Shown here: one piece after another, positions 22,421 to 35,350 of the stretch
How positions within the stretch are numbered: position 1 is the first letter of the stretch
How the letters are laid out: the number at the start of each line of letters is the position of its first letter
The notes under the pieces: model-generated
Seen by the model: only the letters and a program-made list of their open reading frames with translations
Database searches by the model: none
What the model was told of the DNA's origin: nothing
Origin: Phymorhynchus buccinoides
Lineage: Eukaryota; Mollusca; Gastropoda; Neogastropoda; Raphitomidae
Reading direction: 5' to 3'
DNA length: 64,000 bases
Assembly: GCA_017654935.2 (NCBI GenBank)
Contig: CM065699.1
Coordinates: 775,574 to 839,573 of the forward strand
Position numbers and translations under genes: made by a program

Positions 22421-22920
22421 AATCTTCACTGTAGTTGTTTACATGCATCGTGTACTCAGTGCTAACACCGAGAATGGTTGCCTGAAATTCACCTGGCCAT
22501 CTTTTGCTGATGTGTGTGGTTTGTGAATGAATGTGTGTGTGTTGTGTGTGAATGAATATGTGTGTGTGTGCATAAGTTTTGTGTTTTGCTTGTTTAATTC
22601 TTTAGCAACCTTATTTTTCTGTGAGCTGTCTTAAGTTCTAAGACATGTTGTTTGGTCTGATTTCTTAACTGTAATATTTGCTACAGCAGTCAAAAATCTT
22701 ACATAATTATCAAACGATAGTTTCATGCATCTGATGACCCGCAAAGTTTGTTGCATTCAAAATATGTGAACCATGACTATCCATAATTCCCTGTCATAAG
22801 AATTTGTTTCATTGAATTGCCATTGTATGGGACCAACCAGAGTGTTGGAACATGCAGAGACACAGAGCATCCATCATTGGAATGAGTGGCTTGCTTTGGC
22901 AGCACACCTGCTAACCTTAG

Positions 22921-23560
22921 ATGGCCTGCGTGCGTCAGGCTTGGTTTCACATCGACTGCACTTGGCTGGTGCCGGGTGTTGATAGGTTGCAATGTGTATG
23001 GGTGTGGAGCCTACTATCAATAGTCCCATGTTCACATCGACTGCACTTGGCTGGTGCCGGTGTTGATAGGTGCAATGTTGTATGGGTGTGGAGCATACTA
23101 TCATGGTCCCCATGGTTTGCCACGGATCGACTGCACTTGGGCTGGTGCCGGTGTTGATAGGTGCAATGTTTGTATGGGTGTGGAGCATACTATCATAGTC
23201 CCATGGTTTCACATCGACTGCACTGGCTGGTGCTGGTGTTGATAGGTGCAATGTTCTGTGGGTGTGGAGCATACTATCATAGTCGCTGGTTCAACCATCG
23301 ACTGCACTTGGCTGGTGGCCGTTTGATAGGTGGCAATGTTCTTTGGGTGTGGAGCAGACTATCATAGTCCATGGTTCACGATCGACTGCACTATGGCTGG
23401 TGCCGTGTTTGATAGGTGCAATGTGTATGGGTGTGGAGTATGCTATCAAGTCCGACCATGGCTCGTACAATAGAGAAAGTACAGGTATTGAATAGGTGCA
23501 TGTTGTATGGGTTGAGCATACTATCATATCCATGGTCGTAGCCAATAGAGAAGTACAGGA
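22921..23560. repeat. 84-bp minisatellite (left-arm copy)
   Basis: The unit contains cgactgcacttggctggtgc, then gttgataggtgcaatgttg. It is the mirror of 40740-41370, with many indels. Confidence 0.9.
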
Positions 23561-23834
23561 GCTACACTCATGTCGCCCTGATAGGCGCTGCTTTGCTGCT
23601 TCCTTCATTGGCTGATAAATTGTCCACAGTGGGCATGGGCAGTCCTGGTCAAACTTTCCATTGAATTCGCATTGTTTGTGCATGTGTAGATACTAAGTGT
23701 TCAGTGTCTTCTTGAAGTATGGCCATAATGTGTTTTTAAGAAGTGTGTTTTAATTTTGACTGGATACAGGCTGTAACAGGTGTGCCAGGCTGTAAACAGG
23801 TGTGACAGCTGTAACACGGAGGACAATTATGTCC

Positions 23835-25450
23835 TGAAACGTTGTGCTGGTATTGTCTACATATGTCTGTAGGTTCGTGCTGACAACAGTTTGTGCTGAT
23901 GACAAACACAGAGCGAACATTGTCGCTGCTGGTATTGTCTACATCATGTCTGTAGGTTCAGTGCTGACTAGTGTGCTGATGACAACAACAGAAGTGAACA
24001 TGTCTGCTGCTGGTAGTGTCTACAAATCAATGTCCTGTAGGTTTCAGTGCTGCACAGTGTGCTGATGACAACAACAGACTGAACATGTCTGCTGCTGTAT
24101 TGTCTACACATCGTGTCTGTAGGTTCAGTGCTGACAACAGTGGTGCTGATGACAACAACAGAGTGAACATGTCTTCTGCTGGTATTGTCTTAATCATGTC
24201 AGTAGTTCAGTGCTGCACAGTGTGCCTTGATGACAACAACAGTGAAACATGTCTGCTGCTGGTATTGTCTACAATCATGTCTGTAAGGTTTCAGGCTGAA
24301 TAGTGTGCTGATGACAACAACAGAGTGAAACATGTCCTGCTGCTGGTATTTGGTACATCATGTCCTGTAGGTTCAGAGTGCTGACATAAGTGTGCTGATG
24401 ACACAACAGAGTTGAAACATGTCTGCTGCTGGTATTGTCCTACATCGTGTCCTGTAGGATTTCAGTGCTGACACCAGTGTGCTGATGACAACAACAGAGT
24501 GAAACATGTCTGCTGCTGGTATTGTCTACATCGATGTCTTCGTTCAGTGCTGACATAGTGTGCTGATGACAACAACAGAGTGAAACATGTCCTGCTGCTG
24601 GTATTGTCTACATCATGTCTGGTAGGTTCACGTGCTTGCACAGTGTCTGATGACAACAACAGAGTGAAAACATGTCTGCTGCTGGTATTGTGCTACATCC
24701 GTGTCTGTAGGTTCAGTGCTGACATAGTGTCTGATACAACAACAGAGTGAACATGTCCTGCTGCTGGTATTGTCTAGCATCGTGTCTGTAGGTTCAGTGC
24801 TGCATAGTGTGCTGATGACATGAACAAACAGAGGTGAAACAGTCTGCTGCTGGTATTGTCTACAAATCGTGTTCCTGTAGGTTCCAGTGCTGACAAAATA
24901 GTGTGCTGATGACACAGTAGTGAAACTGTCTGCTGCTTGGAGTGTGTACATCATGTCTGTAGGTTCAGTGCTGACGATAGTGTCTGATGACAACACAGAG
25001 TGAAACATGTCTGCTGCTGTATTGTCTACATCGTGTCGTGAGGTAGTGCTGACACGTGTGCTGATGACAACAACAGAGTGAAACTGTCCTGCTGCTGGTA
25101 TTGTCTACGATCATGTCTGTATGTTCATGCTGACACAAGTGTGCCTGATTACAACAACAGAGTGAAACATGTCTGCTGCTGGTATTGTCTACATCATGTC
25201 TGTGGTTTCAGTGCTGAACAGTGTGCTGATGACAACCACAGAGCGAAACAATTCTGCTGCTGTAGTGTCTACATCATTCTGTAGGTTCAGTGCTGACACA
25301 GTGTGCTGATGACAAAACAGAGGAAACATGTCTGCTGCTGTATTGTCTACATCGTGTCTAGGTTTAGTGCTGACAGGTGTGCTGATGACAATAAAAGCTC
25401 CAGAGTGAAACATGTCTGGTCTGTAGGTTCGTGCTGACACAGGTGCTTAT
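23835..25450. repeat. 82-bp minisatellite (left-arm copy)
   Basis: The unit contains tgctgatgacaacaacagag, then tgctgctggtattgtctac. It is the mirror of 38820-40475, and the copies are indel-rich. Confidence 0.92.
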
Positions 25451-28284
25451 GACAACAACAAACTCCAGAGTGAAACCACACAGCTTCAGATTGTGTTCAA
25501 ACGTCTGGTTCCATGACCCCTTTGATTACAGAAAAATGATTGGTCATTCCAAATATGCGCCAATAATGCTCCCTGTAGTATTTATAATTTATATTGCAGA
25601 CTTCATGTGTCTGAATGAACCATGGCTGCCACAAAATGAGGGGTCAAATCACCATCAATACGGGCTAATACCGGGCCCGCCAACATCTGAAGCTCTTGAC
25701 AAATTTTAAATGACAGATAATTAAAGATATACTACTATTGTCATTCTGAACGGAGTGTAACTGTAATAGTGACACTACAATTAAAAATTCAAAGAATAAA
25801 GTGAAACAAGCTTTTGTAAAACATACTCGGAGTCAATGGTTGAAAACGGGTTTGAATCAGTCACACATTGTGAAGAGCTAAGGAAGGTGAAGTTTTAGTT
25901 ACCTTCTTCTGTTAAGAATGCTGCTTATTGCTGTTTCAGACCAGCAGAATGCGCTGATTGCTGTGATTCAGACTCAGGCCTGGCTTTATCTCACTCGGGA
26001 CGAATGAGCCGGCTCCTGGCTCATGGTCACACAACCGTTTAGGGACGAATGGCCCGCTCCGGCTCATAAGAGTTTTTCAAGAGGTTTTGATTTCTGGCGT
26101 GTAACCAGCTTTCGCGTTGCAAAATTCATAACCTATTTTCAGTTTGCTTTGACCGTGCTCTCTTGAAATCAACCAGTCATTGCAGACTTTCATTCGCTTT
26201 GGTTGTAGCACGGTGGGGTCAAAAGCAATTCGAAATGTGAAATTTTTCTCCTTCTTTCTATTGTGTTAGGCTGTTTTCGTCAATAGGAGACAAAACGAAG
26301 GTATTGAATACTGAAATTTTACGCATTGTTTAGTGCATGGTGTTAGTACTCTTATCTGAAAAAATATCAGTCCTAACTTTTCATAACTGTTTTTGTGGTG
26401 ATGGGTTTTTTTTCGAACCTAGTCTAAATGATAGGCCCGTCCTAACGGTTGTAAGGGGAAGAACCGCCATTGGCGATTGAGTTTAACCCTGTTGTTTAGT
26501 TTACCTTCTGTCTGTAAGAATGCTGCTGTTGCTGTGTTTCAGAGCAGGAGCAGTGCCGGCCACTGGGGGTCTAACCTGGTTTTAGTTACCTTCTGTCTGT
26601 AAGAATGCTGCTGATTGCTGTGTTCAGAGGCAGGAGCAGTGCCGGCCACTGCTCTAAACCTGTTGTTTGTTACTTCTTCTGTTAGAATGCTGCTGATTGC
26701 TGTGTTCAGAGCAGGAGCAGTGCGCCACTGGCTCTAACTGTTTGTGCTGGACCTCGTCGGTCAAATGCACACAACTCGCCTACTTTTTAATCGGTATTTT
26801 TGTTGGCTTCAAGTAACCACACCGTTTTCTTCAGTTTTAAATTTTTGCATCCAGTCTTGTTGGTTTCAGATGTTTTGCGAATATTTTTGTAGAGTTTATT
26901 TAATTTTGTTTCAAGTTTGTTACGTTATTCTGTGGTACCTTGTTTTGTGAACGCCTATATTTTGTTGTTTCTTTGTGCAGTCTGGTTCAATTAAAAGTGT
27001 TTTTTTTTTCCGTTAAAAAGTTTGGTGTGTTAGCTTCTGTTTCAGATTCCTGGCACATTGTGCTGTATCTTTATTTATTCTTTTTGTATGTGGTAGTTTA
27101 AAAAACAAACTTGGCTGTCTTCCTACGTTAAAATTTCAACTCCCCTCATAAGTTATATGATTGTGTTGTGGTTTCGTGATTTTGGAGTGGATTTTAAAAT
27201 ATGATAAAAGATAAATGCCAGCATTGTCATACACGGAATCAGTAAAGAGTTAGTCTTATTTGTTTAAACAAAACGTAAACATGATAAAGTAATGGAACTT
27301 CATCCATTCTTTTGCTCAATTTTACATTTACAAATGCACTTCAAGATGTTCACCCTAAACCTACAGGCCTTTAGTTCCGTATTGAAAAACAGTTACAATG
27401 TAGAAAAATATCTGTCTGTTATAAATTATGCGGCAAGAAAGTGTGAAGAAAATTGGTTACCATAATTACTGAGAGTAGTTTCATACTTTCACCTAAAATC
27501 CTAGTTCTTTTTCCTTGTGTTCTTGTAAAATGCCATGTGCGACTTGTACACCTACTAGTAAAGTTCTCTATTGTCATCATCAAGTGTATTAGCTTATTTT
27601 ACTTTTTCTCTTTCACGCATCATGCATACACACACATGAAAAAACTAAAAAACTTAAAAGGGTATTTTTTTTAATTTGATCCATGATTGCTTGTATTCAT
27701 GGCCGGATTGTGCGCGCATTTGCGTGAGTGTGGTGTGTTGTACAATGTGTGTGTTGTCAGTGTCTGTGTGTGTACAATGTGTATGTGTGTTCATGTCTGT
27801 GTTTGCCACTTGTGTACTTCTTTCTTTGTTTTTTCTTCTTTGCTTTGTATGGGGAAATCCCCGCTTGATGGCTCTTGTAATATATCTAATCCCAATCTTT
27901 CACTTTACATATTTTTAGTACATTAACCCATGATTGTCATGTATGTACTTTGCAGATTGACTTAGATAACTATTTTCCCAGAATAATGTTTATATACTTT
28001 CTTTGCCTAATGACAATGATGGGGGTAATGATGGTGGTGACGCTTATAAAGAAGATGATTTAATATACCAGTACTGTGGTTATTATTAGTGCTACATTGC
28101 TATTGTGTTGCGGTTATTAATTTAGAGCCCTTGCTGTTAAAATGTCATTCCCCCGCTTCTCGGCCCGTGTTGCTGGGACAGTGATTCAGAACATAAATTT
28201 TGTTTATACCCTGGTTGGTTTTGTTCAGCCTGTCGTACAATGGCGAAAGCCGATACGCGACGTTAGAACTGAACTTTCAAATCG
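25451..28284. other. Non-array part of the left arm
   Basis: This is mostly unique AT-rich sequence mirrored at 35900-38820. It includes a 95-bp repeat (gcaggagcagtgccggccac) at about 26500-26745, with a remnant at 25920-25980. I see no supported exon. Confidence 0.7.
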
Positions 28285-28450
28285 TCACCATCAGTGTAGC
28301 CGTTAGTGATGACTTGTTAATTCACATCAGTGTAGGCCGTTAGTGATGACTTGTTAATCACATCATGTAGCTGTTATTGATGACTTGTAATCACAATCAT
28401 GTTGTAGCCGTTAGTGATGACTTGTTAATCACATCAGTGTAGCTGTTAGT
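28285..28450. repeat. 36-bp tandem repeat (left-arm copy)
   Basis: The unit is gccgttagtgatgacttgtt followed by aatcacatcagtgta, in about 5 copies. It is the mirror of 35735-35900. Confidence 0.88.
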
Positions 28451-28835
28451 GAATGCTGCTCATTGTGCAACTGTATCTTGTGACATGCTTTGAATGTCAT
28501 GTGTGTTTATAATACATTTATGTCCAACTTTTGTCAGAAACGTTGATGTTTTGTCACCTTTTGTGAATGCTATTGTGTTGTCACAATATATGCAGATATT
28601 TTTTAGTCAATTTGTGTTTTTAAAATTTTTATATCTCACATTTTCTGAATGCTGAAGATAAAACGATTTGTTTTTAATACTTGACAATTCCAACTTGATC
28701 ATTTTTGGCTATTAAATCATAGTAAGTGAGTTTTTGTGTGTGTGGTGGGGGGTGGGGTGTACTAATTTCCAATGTCCCATTGACTTATCCCTAGCAGCAA
28801 TTAGCGATATTTTCGACTGCGTTGTGGTCCCCTGA

Positions 28836-29800
28836 TTCTCCAGCTGACTGTTTAGTGAAATCATTTGATGACAATCTGAATCTCTCAGGCTGACTGTTTA
28901 GTGAATCGTTTGCTGGACTATCTGATCTCCAGGCTACTGTTTAGTGAAGCATTTGATTGACAATCTGATCTCCATGCTGACTGTTTAGTGAATCTTTGAT
29001 GGACATCTGATCTCCAGGCTGACTGTTTGTGAATCGTTGATGGCAATCTGATCTCAGGCTGACTGTTTAGTAATCGTTTGATGGACAATCTGATCTCCAG
29101 GCTGACTGTTTAGTGAATCATTGATTGACAATCTGATCTCCAGGCTGACTGTTTTAGTGAATCGTTGGATGGACAATCTAGATCTCCAGGCTGACTGTTT
29201 ATGAAATCCGTTTGATGGACTATCTGATCTCCAGGCTGACTGTTTAAGTGAATCTTTTTGGACATCTGATCTCCGGGGTGACCTGTTTAGTGATCGTTTG
29301 ATGGACTATCTGATCTCCAGGCTGACTGTTTATTGAATCATTTGATGGACTATCTGACTCCAGCTGACTGGGTTGTGAATCGTTTTGATGACTATCTGTA
29401 TCCAGGCTGACTGTTTTAGTGAATCATTTGATCGACAATCTGATCTCCAGGCTGACTGTTTTTAGTGGAATCGTTTCATGGACTAATCGTGATTCTCCAG
29501 CTGACTGTTTAGTTGAATCGTTTGATGGACTATCTGATCTCCAGGCTTGACTGTTTAGTGAATCGTTTGATGGACTATCTGATTCTCCAGGCTGACTGTT
29601 TGTGATCATTGATGGACTATCTGATCTCCAGGCTGGACTGTTTAGTGAATCTTTGATGGACAATCTGATCTCCAGGCCTGACGTTTAGTGAATCGTTGAT
29701 GGACTATCTGATCTCCAGGCTGACTGTTTAGTGAATTGATTTGATGACAATCTGATCTCCAGGCTGACTGTTTAAATGAATCGTTTCATGGAACAGTCCT
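28836..29800. repeat. 44-bp minisatellite (left-arm copy)
   Basis: The unit contains ctgatctccaggctgactgt, then ttagtgaatcgtttgatgga. It has about 22 copies with frequent indels and is the mirror of 34383-35350. Total array length is nearly the same in both arms. Confidence 0.93.
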
Positions 29801-31207
29801 GATCTGAAGCCACTGCCGCAGCATTCGGCTAGTTTGGGTTTCACTGCTTCATTTCCATGTTTTTGTTCGGTGTTTATGTTTCCTTGTTATTTGGTAGTCC
29901 TTAATTTGAACTTTAAAATCATACCCAACATCTTAAACCTCTGTAGTCACTCAGGCTATCAGACAGCCCGCGGATTTCCGCGGTTTTGTTGGCACTGCCG
30001 CCGCGGTTTTTACTTCATGAGGCAGCGCGATCTTTTCTCAAATGGTATTCTTAACGGTTTTTGTTTTCATACTGCGCCTTCGGAAAACGAAAAATCGGCG
30101 GCCATGTTTGTTTTTTTCCTTTCAGTTTTAGAGCTCTCTAGACTCTGACTTTCACTGTTTGAGAGTTGTTTTGATTAGAATCAAACCTCCCACAACACCC
30201 GGGCGTCACCTAAAAGACAACACATGTTCGATTTATTGATCTTTCTCAAGTCTAACAACAGTTTAAACATGGCAGCGCTGCCAATCACAAGAGTTTGTTT
30301 TGAATTAGATCAACCTCCACAACAACCGGGGCTCACCTAAAAGACACACATTTCCATTTATTAATCTTTCTCAAGTCAACAACAGTTTAAACATGGCTAG
30401 CGCTGCCCGAATCACAAGATTTGTTTTGATGACAGTGATTGTGATTTGGTTTTAAATGAGTCGATTTAGAGTATATGATTCGTGGGAGACTACGATGATG
30501 TGAAAACTTTGAACTTTTCGGCGAATAAAATCGGGTGCGAATAGAGTTTTTGTGGGGTCCCGATTTGATCTCGAGCTCTCCGAGTCATGGCTAGTGTTTG
30601 TTCGTCCGCGATCGGACTCTGGAGTATTCTGATGCCTGGTCACTGGACATCTGACAGGGAGAATGATGTTTTTGTTGTTGACAAAAATGTCTTACAATTA
30701 ACATCAAACGAAACGTAATGACCTTTGTACATTCGACCTTGTTTGCTGTTTGCTTGGTGCTTGAGCTACATAGTTTTGATAAAAGTTTCTGATTGATTGG
30801 AACTGTATGATTTTAAAGCGTTGTATGGTTGACTGGGGCTTACACACTGACTGCATTGTGCATGGGTTGCGTTCCTGAGCAAACAGCGAGAGGGCGAAGA
30901 AGACGCAGACAGCCCCGTGTTCGTCATGCTCCGGCCTTTTCCAGACCCCGGACCCTCCTCCCCTCCACCCTGGTGTCCCCCCCTGTGGAGGAGGATCCTC
31001 CCCCGGGAGGACCCTACTTTCGTCAAGAGCCTGACCACCAGCTGACGCTGACTCGCGCCGCGGGCGCAGCACAGCCACACAGCCCCACCTAGCCGCCCGC
31101 TGCCTTGACCGGGAACCTCAGCCCACCAGCCGCACTCAACAACCTGGCAAACTTTTCGGGGTCTGCCCCAGGATCCAGTCCACGGCAGCATCCCCAGGAA
31201 GCTGTCA

Positions 31208-31441
31208 GTGTCCCGGAGAACCACTCCCCCGTGGTGGCCAGAAGAACATGGCGCTGTCACGGTCAGACCCCGGGCGGGGTCCAAGAAAGGCGCGTTCACG
31301 TCCCCGTCTCCAGACGGCCTGCTGAGGTCGTTCTTTGAGCGCAATGCCAAGGAAGCCAGCCCAAACGTCCCCACCAGCAAAGGGACCAAACTGCTCAGGG
31401 CCCTGGTCAGCGGGCGGGACGCACGTCTAACGAGTAATTGA
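31208..31441 (+). CDS. Possible C-terminal coding exon near the palindrome apex (left copy)
   Basis: The surrounding 30840-31438 is GC-rich, unlike the AT-rich flanks. One frame reads VRPRAGSKKGAFTSPSPDG, then LLRSFFERNAKEASPNVPTS and KGTKLLRALVSGRDARLTSN, before TGA. The mirror copy at 32628-32840 (-) keeps the same frame over GSKKGA, KEA, KGT and the same terminal LT-N-stop, although its own sequence differs by indels. That suggests a genuine reading frame, or at least common descent. I do not recognise the protein. It is basic, rich in Ser/Pro/Lys, and has no domain I can name. It may instead be non-coding GC-rich sequence. Confidence 0.3.
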   Translation: MSRRTTPPWWPEEHGAVTVRPRAGSKKGAFTSPSPDGLLRSFFERNAKEASPNVPTSKGTKLLRALVSGRDARLTSN

Positions 31442-31529
31442 GGGTTTTGTTCTTGGCTTGCGCCTCTTCTACCTTCCCCTGGGATCCTGGGAATGATCGG
31501 TTCATTCTGTGCTTGCTTGCCCTCCCCTC

Positions 31530-31900
31530 CTTTGGCTGTAGCTGGAGTATGACCGATTTACCCACCATCCTTTATGTTCTGTCTTGCTGCCCCTCTTCCT
31601 CCCTTGGCTGCACTGGAGTATGACGATTTACCAACCATCCTTTAGTGTTCTGTCTTGCTGCCCCTCTCCCTCCCTTGGCTGCACTGGAGTATGACAGATT
31701 TACCCATCCCTTTAGTGGTTCTGTCGTGCTGTCCCCCTCCTCCCCTTGCTCACTGGGAGTATGACAGATTTACCACCATCCTTTAGTGTTCTGTCTTGCT
31801 TGCCTCTCCTCCCTTGCTGCACTGGAGTATGACAGATTTTACCACCAGCCTTGTAGTGTTCTGTCTTGCCTGCCCCTCTCCTCCCCTTTGCTGCACTGGA
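31530..31900. repeat. About 65-69-bp repeat (left-arm copy)
   Basis: The unit contains ttggctgcactggagtatga, then accaccatcctttagtgttc. It is the mirror of 32185-32560, about 150-500 bp from the apex. Confidence 0.88.
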
Positions 31901-32184
31901 TGATGGGAAATGTCAAGGCTGTAGAAAGCTGGGGTTTAATTGGAATGCTGTAGTAGAGTGGGACTGACACTACAGGAATGGCTGAAGGCTGTAGATAGAG
32001 TGGGACTGACACTACAGGATGGCTGAAAGGCGTAATAGTGTCCATCCCACTCTATCTACAGCTTTCAGCATTCCTGTAGTGTCAGTCCCACTCATCTACA
32101 GCCTTCAGCCATCCTGTAGTGTCAGTCCCCTCTTCTACGCATTCCAATAACCCCAGGCTTTCTACAGCCTTGACATTTCACAGC

Positions 32185-32560
32185 CATGCCAGTGCATGCC
32201 AAGGGAGGAGAGGGGCAGCAAGAGAGGACGAAAAACACTAAAGGATGGTGTAATCGTCATACTCCAGTGCAGCCAAGGGAGGAGAGGGCGAGCAAAGACA
32301 GAACACCTAAGATGGTGGTAAATCTGTCATACTCCAGTGCAGCCAAGGTAGAGTAGGGCGCAAGACAGAAACTAAAGGTGTGGTAAATCTGTCTACTCCA
32401 GTCAGCCAAGGGAGAGAGGGGCAGCAAGACAGAACACTAAGGATGGTGTAAATCTGTCATACTCCAGTGCAGCCAAGGGAGGAGAGGGGCAGCAAGACGA
32501 CACTAAGGAGGGTAATCTGTCTACTCCAGTACAGCAAGGGGAGGCGATGGGCAGCCAAGC
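32185..32560. repeat. About 65-69-bp repeat (right-arm copy)
   Basis: The unit contains tcatactccagtgcagccaa, then gggaggagaggggcagcaag, in about 5-6 copies. It is noisier than the arrays farther from the apex. Confidence 0.88.
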
Positions 32561-32627
32561 ACCGAATTGAAACTCGATCATTCCGGATCCCAGGGGAAGG
32601 TAGAGCCGGCAAGCCAAGAACAAAACC

Positions 32628-32840
32628 TCAATTACGCGTTAGATCGTGGTCCTCGCCGCTGATCCAGGCCATGCGCAGTTTGGGTGTTCCCTTTGCTGGT
32701 GGGGGACGGGTGGCTTCCTTGGGCCTTGCGCTCAAATAAACGACCTCCACAGGGTCCTGTCTTGGAGACGGGGTGGACGCGCCTTTCTTGGACCCGCCCC
32801 GGGGTCTGACCCGTGACAGCGCCATGTTCTTCTTGGCCAC
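32628..32840 (-). CDS. Possible C-terminal coding exon near the palindrome apex (right copy)
   Basis: This is the reverse-complement counterpart of 31208-31441. The - strand frame reads VRPRGGSKKGASTPSP, then KEATRPPPAKGTPKLRMAW and ends LTRN and TGA. Upstream on the - strand (to about 33230) is a GC-rich, Pro/Arg-rich stretch interrupted by a 32-base A run on the + strand (33069-33100) that the left arm lacks. If the inverted repeat is an assembly artefact, this and the left copy are a single locus. Confidence 0.3.
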   Translation of the reverse strand: MAKKNMALSRVRPRGGSKKGASTPSPRQDPVEVVYLSARPKEATRPPPAKGTPKLRMAWISGEDHDLTRN

Positions 32841-33068
32841 ACGGGGGAGTGGTCTCCGGACACTGACAGCTCCTGGGGATTCTGCCGCGTGGACTGTATC
32901 CTGGGGGCAGACCCCGAACGTTTGCCAGTTGTTGCGTGCGGCTTGTGGCTGAGGTTCCCGTCAAGGCGAGCGGCGGCTGGTGGTGCTTCTTGGCGCCGCG
33001 GCGGCGTTCCGCCGTCATCTGGTGGTCAGGCCTCTTGACGAGAGGTCCTCCAGGAAAAAGAAGAAAAG

Positions 33069-33100
<32 letters not shown>
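33069..33100. repeat. A homopolymer (32 A) present only in the right arm
   Basis: It sits between aggaaaaagaagaaaag and ccgggagagtcctcc. The left-arm mirror (about 31000-31015) goes straight from the flanking ggaggatcctcccccgggag to accctactttcg with no A/T run. Confidence 0.9.
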
Positions 33101-33102
<2 letters not shown>

Positions 33103-34382
33103 GGGAGAGTCCTCCTCCACAGGGGGGGACACAGGATGGGGGGGAGGAGGGTCCGGGGTCTGGACAGGCCGTAGGCAGGACGCACACGGGGGCTGTCTGC
33201 GTCCTTCTTCGACTCTCGCTGTTTGCTAGGGAACGCAAACCCTCTGTCAAGTCCAGTGTGTACCCCATCAACCATACACGCTTTAAAATCAATACAGTTC
33301 CAATCAATCAGAAACTTTTATCAAAACTATGTAGCTCAAGTCAAGCAAACAGCACACAAGGTCAGAATGTACAAAGGTCATTACGTTTCTTTTGATGTTA
33401 ATTGTAAGACATTTTTGTCAACAACAAAACATCATTTCTCCCTGTCAGATGTCCAGTGACATGGGCATCAGAATACTCCAGAGTCCAATCCGCGGACGAA
33501 CAACAATCGTCCAGTTGTACTCGGAGGTCGACATCAAATCGGACCCAACAAAACTCTATACGCGTGCCCCCCGATTTCTCGCGGAAAAGTTCAAAGTTTT
33601 CACATCATCGTAGTCTCCCGCGATCATATCTTCTAAATCGACTCATTTAAAACCCAAGTCACAATCACTGTCATCAAAACAAACTCATTGTGATTCGGGC
33701 AGCGCTGCCGATGTTTAAACTGTTGTTATGTGCATGTGACGAAAGATTAATAAAATGGAAATGTGTGTGTCTTATATAATGGTGAGGCACAGCGCTGGAT
33801 TGTTGTGGAATTTTGATCTAATGCGAAAACAAACTCTTGATAGATTGTGGGGGCAGGAGCGCTGCCCATGCTTAAACATGTTTTGTTGACTTGAGAAAGT
33901 GATCAATAAATCGAACATGTGTGTGGCTTTGAAGGTGGGTGGGGGGGGAAAAGGGGCCCCCCCCTGGGGGGTGTTGTGGAGTTTGTCTACTGTAAAAATT
34001 CAAAACAAACTCTGAAACAGTGTAAGTAAGAGTCTAGAGAGCTCTAAACCTGGAAGAAAAAACAACATGGGCCGCGATTTTTCGATTCCGAAGCCGCAGT
34101 ATGAAAATAAACCGTTTAAGAATACCATTTGAGAATAAGATCGCCCTGCCTCATGAAGTACAAACCGCGGCCAGTGGCAGTACCAAAACCACAGAAATCT
34201 GCGGATCCGCGGGCTGTTCTGATGCCTGAGTGACTACAGAGGTTTAAGATGTTGGGTATGATTTAAAGTTCAAATAAGACTACAAAATAACAAGGAAACA
34301 TAAACACCTGAACAAAAACATGAAACTGAAGCAGTGAAACCCAAACTAGCAGATGCTGCGGCCAGTGGCTTCAGATCAGACT

Positions 34383-35350
34383 GTCCATGAAACGATTCAC
34401 TAAACAGTCAGCCTGGAGATCAGATTGTCCATCAAATAATTCACTAAACAGTCAGCCTGGAGATCAGATAGTCCATCAAACGATTCACTAAACAGTCAGC
34501 CTGGAGATCAGATTGTCCATCAAATGATTCACTAAACAGTCAGCCTGGAGATCAGATAGTCCATCAAATGATTCACTAAACAGTCAGCCTGGAGATCAGA
34601 TAGTCCATCAAACGATTCACTAAACAGTCAGCCTGGAGATCAGATAGTCCATCAAACGATTCACTAAACAGTCAGCCTGGAGATCAGATAGTCCATCAAA
34701 CGATTCACTAAACAGTCAGCCTGGAGATCAGATTGTCCATCAAATGATTCACTAAACAGTCAGCCTGGAGATCAGATAGTCCATCAAACGATTCACTAAA
34801 CAGTCAGCCTGGAGATCAGATAGTCCATCAAACGATTCACTAAACAGTCAGCCTGGAGATCAGATAGTCCATCAAACGATTCACTAAACAGTCAGCCTGG
34901 AGATCAGATTGTCCATCAAACGATTCACTAAACAGTCAGCCTGGAGATCAGATCAGTCCATCAAACGATTCACTAAACAGTCAGCCTGGAGATCAGATTG
35001 TCCATCAAATGATTCACTAAACAGTCAGCCTGGAGATCAGATTGTCCATCAAATGATTCACTAAACAGTCAGCCTGGAGATCAGATTGTCCATCAAATGA
35101 TTCACTAAACAGTCAGCCTGGAGATCAGATTGTCCATCAAATGATTCACTAAACAGTCAGCCTGGAGATCAGATTGTCCATCAAATGATTCACTAAACAG
35201 TCAGCCTGGAGATCAGATTGTCCATCAAACGATTCACTAAACAGTCAGCCTGGAGATCAGATAGTCCATCAAACGATTCACTAAACAGTCAGCCTGGAGA
35301 TCAGATTGTCCATCAAATGATTCACTAAACAGTCAGCCTGGAGATCAGGG
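34383..35350. repeat. 44-bp minisatellite (right-arm copy), about 22 copies
   Basis: The unit is cactaaacagtcagcctgga followed by gatcagattgtccatcaaatgatt. The period is exactly 44 bp and copies are almost identical, varying at att/ata gtcc and aaat/aaac gatt. It looks like repeat plus short variable part but has no unique spacers, so it is not CRISPR-like. Confidence 0.97.

Larger units (their letters stand above)
21541..32040. repeat. Left arm of a giant inverted repeat (low-quality copy)
   Basis: Read outward from the apex near 32041, this arm carries the reverse complement of the right arm in the same order. It holds the 69-bp array, a GC-rich coding-like block, the 44-bp array, the 36-bp repeat, mixed unique sequence, the 95-bp repeat, the 82-bp array, the 84-bp array, the GTCACTGGCTGGATCATGT array and the 15-bp array at the gap edge. 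Unique stretches between arrays also match (for example 22440-22780 against 41500-41860, and 26760-27480 against 36780-37500). This copy has many one-base losses and lacks homopolymer tracts that the right arm has. It is truncated by the N gap, so the true arm length is unknown. Confidence 0.93.

Noticed and set aside
34383..35350. CRISPR-like array (44-bp regular repeats)
   Set aside because: Units are contiguous and nearly identical over their full length; there are no unique spacers, and the sequence is animal nuclear DNA.
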